From Blastococcus_B deserti (GTDB lineage Bacteria; Actinomycetota; Actinomycetes; Mycobacteriales; Geodermatophilaceae), in NCBI RefSeq assembly GCF_042682525.1, contig NZ_JBHUHP010000001.1, positions 248,001-312,000 of the forward strand: a stretch of DNA of 64,000 bases, in the 5' to 3' direction. Shown here one piece after another: positions 60,912-64,000 of the stretch (its first letter is position 1; every line of letters begins with the position of its first letter). The notes under the pieces were generated by a model that did not search any database, was not told where the DNA came from, and saw only the letters and a list, made by a program, of their open reading frames with translations. The translations under genes were made by a program, and so were the position numbers.

Positions 60912-61205
60912 GTGGACACCTTCACCCTGTTCGTCGCCGTGCGCCCGGAACGGCCGCTGGACGACGCCACGGTCGAGGCGCTGGTCGACGCCCTGCGGCC
61001 CGGTGACGACGACCTGCGGATCTGGCGCGAGGCCGGCCGGGGGCTGCTCCGGATCTCCACCGAGTGCACGGCCGAGGACCTCGAGTCGGCGCTGGTGCTC
61101 GCGCACGATCTGGGAGCCGAGGCGCTGGCCGGCTGCCCGGGGTCGCTGCTGGAGGTCTCCGCCCTGGGCGACGAGGACTCGCTGGTCTGGCGCTCGGTGC
61201 CTTGA
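60912..61205 (+). CDS. Small hypothetical protein
   Basis: 97 aa from GTG 60912: MDTFTLFVAVRPERPLDDAT, then SALVLAHDLGAEALAGCPGS and LEVSALGDEDSLVWR. Looks like an alpha/beta ferredoxin-like small domain; no named family recognised. Codon use is normal for the window. A palindromic element, oriented with the opposite gene, follows the stop. Confidence 0.6.
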   Translation: MDTFTLFVAVRPERPLDDATVEALVDALRPGDDDLRIWREAGRGLLRISTECTAEDLESALVLAHDLGAEALAGCPGSLLEVSALGDEDSLVWRSVP

Positions 61206-61269
61206 GGCCTCGCTGCAGGGGCCCGCCGCGAGCTTGCGAGCGGTGGGGGGCAGGGAGGTCCTTTCTCAG
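61204..61269 (-). repeat. Palindromic element, copy 17 (after chorismate mutase)
   Basis: On the minus strand: TGAGAAAGGACCTCCCTGCC, inner ACCGCTCGCAAGCTCGCGGC, GGGCCCCTGCAGCGAGGCC. It starts on the aroQ stop, and the other end touches the stop of the plus-strand gene. Outer arms pair only partly (TCCCTG/CAGCGA). Confidence 0.8.
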
Positions 61270-61544
61270 AGCCGGCCGCGTCCCTGGCGCAGGAGCAGCA
61301 TGCCCAGTGCGGCGCCGTCCGGGCCCAGCGCGGCACGGAACCGGGAGAGCACCTGCTGCTCGCGGGAGAGGTTCAGCCGGGTGCCGCCGCTGGCGGCCCG
61401 CACGGCGCCGATCTCCTGCGAGATCGCCAGGCGCCGCTGGACGAGTTCGATGATCTCGGCGTCGCAGGCGTCGATGGCGGCGCGCAGTTCGCCGATGCGC
61501 TCGATGTCGGCACCGGTGACGGCGACTGGGGCGGTGACGGCCAT
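61266..61544 (-). CDS. aroQ: Chorismate mutase, AroQ class
   Basis: Rearranges chorismate to prephenate, the branch point to Phe and Tyr. 92 aa, all-helical: IGELRAAIDACDAEIIELVQ, RRLAISQEIGAVRAASGGTR and the C-terminus LLLRQGRGRL, close to the mycobacterial Rv0948c type, which lacks some AroQ residues and is activated by DAHP synthase. ATG 61544 after GGAAGGAC. Preceded by a leader ORF and terminator that suggest attenuation. Confidence 0.93.
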   Translation of the reverse strand: MAVTAPVAVTGADIERIGELRAAIDACDAEIIELVQRRLAISQEIGAVRAASGGTRLNLSREQQVLSRFRAALGPDGAALGMLLLRQGRGRL

Positions 61545-61594
61545 GGGATGTCCTTCCGTGGGGCTCCTGGCCCTCAGACCCCCGAAAACGACGA

Positions 61595-61624
61595 ACGCCC
61601 CGGGGCTCTTCGGGCCCGGGGCGT
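61595..61624 (-). terminator. T-tailed terminator in the aroQ leader
   Basis: ACGCCCCGGG and CCCGGGGCGT (61615-61624 and 61595-61604) form a perfect 10-bp stem; on the minus strand the stem is followed by TCGTCGTTTTC. It lies between a 20-codon leader ORF and aroQ, 50 bases before the aroQ ATG, where no complete gene would need a terminator. This is the layout of a transcription attenuator. Confidence 0.75.
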
Positions 61625-61640
61625 CTGTTGCGGCGGTTGC

Positions 61641-61703
61641 TCAGCCAGCGGTGACGGACACCGGATCCCGGTGGCCGTAGAAAAAGCTGACCGTGGCGAG
61701 CAC
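61641..61703 (-). CDS. Putative Phe/Tyr leader peptide upstream of aroQ
   Basis: 20 codons from GTG 61703: MLATVSFFYGHRDPVSVTAG. Phe-Phe-Tyr is encoded TTT TTC TAC, and TTT is very rare in this GC-rich DNA. The ORF lies 97 bases before aroQ with the terminator between. CAGACT (61716-61711), a near-match to TAnnnT, ends seven bases upstream of GTG, so the leader could be read from a leaderless mRNA. A plausible sensor of charged tRNA-Phe/Tyr, by analogy with pheL-type leaders. An alternative longer ORF from 61859 exists but lacks support. Confidence 0.6.
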   Translation of the reverse strand: MLATVSFFYGHRDPVSVTAG

Positions 61704-61805
61704 GGGACGGAGTCTGCCACAGGCCGGCCGGGATGGCCACGACCGGTGGCTGGGACGGGTGTGGCGCAGGTGGACGGCGGCCCGGGCAGTGTCCCCCGAG
61801 CGGCT

Positions 61806-61811
61806 TACAGT
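61806..61811 (+). promoter_or_regulatory. Candidate -10 box upstream of pcrA
   Basis: TACAGT fits TAnnnT and lies nine bases before the ATG of the 20-codon ORF at 61821. No convincing -35. Predicts a very short 5-prime leader. Confidence 0.35.
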
Positions 61812-61820
61812 GATGTGGTC

Positions 61821-61883
61821 ATGAACCCACCCCACGAGAACGCTCCGCCGGCGCTCCACGTTTCCGCGGGGACCCCGGGATGA
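61821..61883 (+). CDS. 20-codon upstream ORF coupled to pcrA
   Basis: ATG 61821, stop TGA overlapping the pcrA ATG at 61880 (ATGA). Predicted peptide MNPPHENAPPALHVSAGTPG. The pcrA ATG has no clear ribosome binding site (CGGGGACCCCGGG precedes it), so termination-reinitiation from this ORF could set pcrA translation. Confidence 0.4.
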   Translation: MNPPHENAPPALHVSAGTPG

Positions 61884-64000
61884 GCGTCCAGGAAGCCCTA
61901 CCGGGGGCCCAGCGTCTGCCAGGGACCGAGGCCCTCCAGCGCACCGCCAAGGGGTCCGTCGGGCGGGAGCTCGACCGGATGCTCGCCGGGCTCAACGGCC
62001 CGCAGCGGCAGGCCGTCGTCCACGAGGGGGGGCCGCTGCTCATCGTCGCCGGCGCCGGGTCGGGCAAGACGCGGGTCCTGGCCCACCGGATCGCCTACCT
62101 CCTGGGTGCCCGCCACGTGCAGCCCGGCGAGATCCTGGCGATCACGTTCACCAACAAGGCCGCCGGCGAGATGAAGGAGCGGGTGGCCCAGCTCGTCGGC
62201 CCGCGCGCCCGGGCGATGTGGGTCTCGACGTTCCACTCGATGTGCGTGCGCATCCTGCGTGCCGAGGCCGCCAAGCTCGGCCTGAAGTCGTCGTTCACCA
62301 TCTACGACCAGGGCGACTCCGTGCGGCTGATGACGATGGTCGCCCGCGACCTCGACCTCGACGCCAAGCGCTATCCCGGCCGCAGCCTCGCCGCCCAGGT
62401 CTCCAACCTGAAGAACGAGCTGGTCGACGAGGAGGGCTACGTCCCGCAGACGGCGCCGGAGAAGGTGCTGGCGGAGGCCTACAAGCTCTACCAGCAGCGG
62501 CTGCGCCAGGCGCACGCCATGGACTTCGACGACCTGATCATGAACACGGTGCACCTGCTGCAGGCGTTCCCCGACGTCGCCGAGCACTACCGCCGCCGGT
62601 TCCGGCACGTGCTGGTGGACGAGTACCAGGACACCAACCACGCCCAGTACGTGCTGGTGCGGGAGCTCGTGGGCCCGGAGGGCGGGCCCGTCTCGCCGGC
62701 GGAGCTGTGCGTCGTCGGCGACGCCGACCAGTCAATCTACGCCTTCCGCGGCGCGACGATCCGCAACATCGACGAGTTCGAGCGCGACTACCCACAGGCC
62801 ACGACCATCCTGCTGGAGCAGAACTACCGCTCCACCCAGCGGATCCTCAAGGCGGCCAACCAGGTCATCGCGCGCAACACCGGCCGCCGTCCCAAGAACC
62901 TCTGGACCGACTCGGGCGATGGCGAGCTGATCGAGGGCTACGTCGCCGACAACGAGCACGACGAGGCCGCCTGGGTCGCCGAGCAGATCGACGCGCTGGT
63001 CGACGAGGGCGTCGCCCAGCCCAAGGACATCGCCGTCTTCTACCGGACCAACAACGCCTCGCGGGTGTTCGAGGAGGTCTTCATCCGGGTCGGCATGCCC
63101 TACAAGGTCGTCGGCGGGGTGCGCTTCTACGAGCGCAAGGAGGTCCGCGACGCGCTGGCCTACCTCAAGGTGGTCGCCAACCCGGCCGACGTCGTCAGCC
63201 TGCGCCGGGTGATCAACACGCCCAAGCGCGGCATCGGTGACCGGGCCGAGGCATGCGTGGAGAACTTCGCCGACCGGGAGCGGATCGCCTTCGCCTCGGC
63301 GCTGCGGCGCTGCTCGGAGATCGGCGACCTCGCCACCCGCTCGCTCAAGGCGATCCAGGAGTTCGTCGCCCTCCTCGAGGAGTTCGAGCGACTCGTCGAG
63401 ACCGGCTCCGGCCCGGCCGCACTGCTGGAGAGCATCCTCGACCGCACCGGCTACCTGGCCGAGCTGCAGGCGAGCACCGACCCCCAGGACGAGGGCCGCG
63501 TCGACAACCTCAACGAGCTCATCTCGGTCGCCGCCGAGTTCGAGGCGGTCAGCCCCGGCGGCACGGTCACCGACTTCCTCGAGCAGGTCTCGCTGGTGGC
63601 CGACGCTGACCAGATCCCGGTGACCGGCGACGACGCGGGCGTGGTCACGATGATGACCCTGCACACGGCCAAGGGGCTGGAGTTCCCGGTCGTTTTCCTC
63701 ACCGGGCTGGAGGACGGCGTCTTCCCACACCTGCGTGCCCTGGGCGACCCTCGGGAGCTGGAGGAGGAGCGCCGGCTGGCCTACGTCGGCATCACCCGCG
63801 CCCGGCAGCGGCTGTTCCTGTCCCGCGCCCAGGTGCGCACCAGCTGGGGGCAGCCGGCCTACAACCCGCCGTCCCGGTTCCTCGACGAGCTGCCGCCCGA
63901 CACCGTGCACTGGTCGCGGCTGGAACCGGCGCCGGCGTCACCTGGCTACGGCTCCGCCCAGTCCCGCGTGGCGGCGACCGGGCTGTCCACCGGCGGGCTG
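61880..64000 (+). CDS. pcrA: ATP-dependent DNA helicase PcrA/UvrD, 3-prime end cut by window
   Basis: SF1A helicase for nucleotide-excision repair and removal of recombination intermediates. The first 707 codons are present and open to the window edge. After a 35-residue extension: LNGPQRQAVVHEGGPLLIVA, Walker A AGAGSGKTR, ITFTNKAAGEMKERV (motif Ia), VDEYQDTN (motif II), GDADQSIYAFRGA (III), EQNYRSTQRILKAAN (IV), MMTLHTAKGLEFPVVFL (V) and RRLAYVGITRARQRLFL (VI). The C-terminus begins to enter the variable tail. Confidence 0.96.
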   Translation, partial: MSVQEALPGAQRLPGTEALQRTAKGSVGRELDRMLAGLNGPQRQAVVHEGGPLLIVAGAGSGKTRVLAHRIAYLLGARHVQPGEILAITFTNKAAGEMKERVAQLVGPRARAMWVSTFHSMCVRILRAEAAKLGLKSSFTIYDQGDSVRLMTMVARDLDLDAKRYPGRSLAAQVSNLKNELVDEEGYVPQTAPEKVLAEAYKLYQQRLRQAHAMDFDDLIMNTVHLLQAFPDVAEHYRRRFRHVLVDEYQDTNHAQYVLVRELVGPEGGPVSPAELCVVGDADQSIYAFRGATIRNIDEFERDYPQATTILLEQNYRSTQRILKAANQVIARNTGRRPKNLWTDSGDGELIEGYVADNEHDEAAWVAEQIDALVDEGVAQPKDIAVFYRTNNASRVFEEVFIRVGMPYKVVGGVRFYERKEVRDALAYLKVVANPADVVSLRRVINTPKRGIGDRAEACVENFADRERIAFASALRRCSEIGDLATRSLKAIQEFVALLEEFERLVETGSGPAALLESILDRTGYLAELQASTDPQDEGRVDNLNELISVAAEFEAVSPGGTVTDFLEQVSLVADADQIPVTGDDAGVVTMMTLHTAKGLEFPVVFLTGLEDGVFPHLRALGDPRELEEERRLAYVGITRARQRLFLSRAQVRTSWGQPAYNPPSRFLDELPPDTVHWSRLEPAPASPGYGSAQSRVAATGLSTGGL

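Overview
This window is a gene-dense stretch of chromosome from a very high-GC actinobacterium. Gene order, GTG-rich starts, WhiB and BldM-type regulators, and a whiD-bldM / guaB / groESL1 / alr-tsa neighbourhood like those of Streptomyces and Mycobacterium show this. Style of proteins and repeats suggests the Geodermatophilaceae (Blastococcus/Geodermatophilus/Modestobacter); that family call is inference, not a database result. Two runs of N (3618-3655 and 44100-44130) are assembly gaps, both inside strong inverted repeats.

Layout. 1-22.7 kb: the end of the str operon (rpsG end, fusA, tuf), then the S10, spc and alpha superoperons in canonical order (rpsJ to rpsQ; rplN to rplO, secY, adk, map; infA, rpmJ, rpsM, rpsK, rpsD, rpoA, rplQ), a small acidic ORF and truA. 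22.7-29.4 kb: accessory metabolism, namely a reductase-like NmrA protein, an AMIN-like lipoprotein, molybdenum-cofactor genes (mobA, fdhD, mogA, moaC, moeA), a PfkB sugar kinase and a beta-carbonic anhydrase. 29.5-42.3 kb: rplM-rpsI, then cell-wall precursor and tRNA-modification genes (glmM, glmS, acpS, nnr, alr, a hydrolase, tsaE, tsaB, rimI, tsaD). 42.3-52.6 kb: a THUMP-like methyltransferase, CIRCE-controlled groES-groEL1, whiD, a bldM-like regulator with a dead receiver, a 31-bp minisatellite, DUF5319, guaB, guaB3, guaA. 52.8-58 kb: an envelope-stress-like PspC/histidine kinase/response regulator set and a secreted M28 peptidase. 58-64 kb: a PIG-L deacetylase, an ECF41 sigma factor with its carboxymuconolactone-decarboxylase partner and a matching promoter, small ORFs, chorismate mutase with a possible Phe/Tyr attenuator, and the start of a PcrA/UvrD helicase.

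The most unusual content lies between genes. (1) About 18 copies of a stop-codon-adjacent palindromic element, whose outer arms differ in sequence between copies but stay complementary, indicating selection on structure. (2) In tsaD the stop codon appears to have changed TGA to CGA, so translation runs 16 codons into one copy. (3) A 20-codon leader ORF with consecutive Phe-Phe-Tyr codons, followed by a T-tailed terminator, sits in front of chorismate mutase. (4) Four tiny ORFs bridge intercistronic gaps or lead into a gene by overlapping start and stop codons. (5) A perfect 14-bp GCAA-loop hairpin ends on the first base of the truA start codon. No tRNA, rRNA, CRISPR array or insertion sequence was seen.
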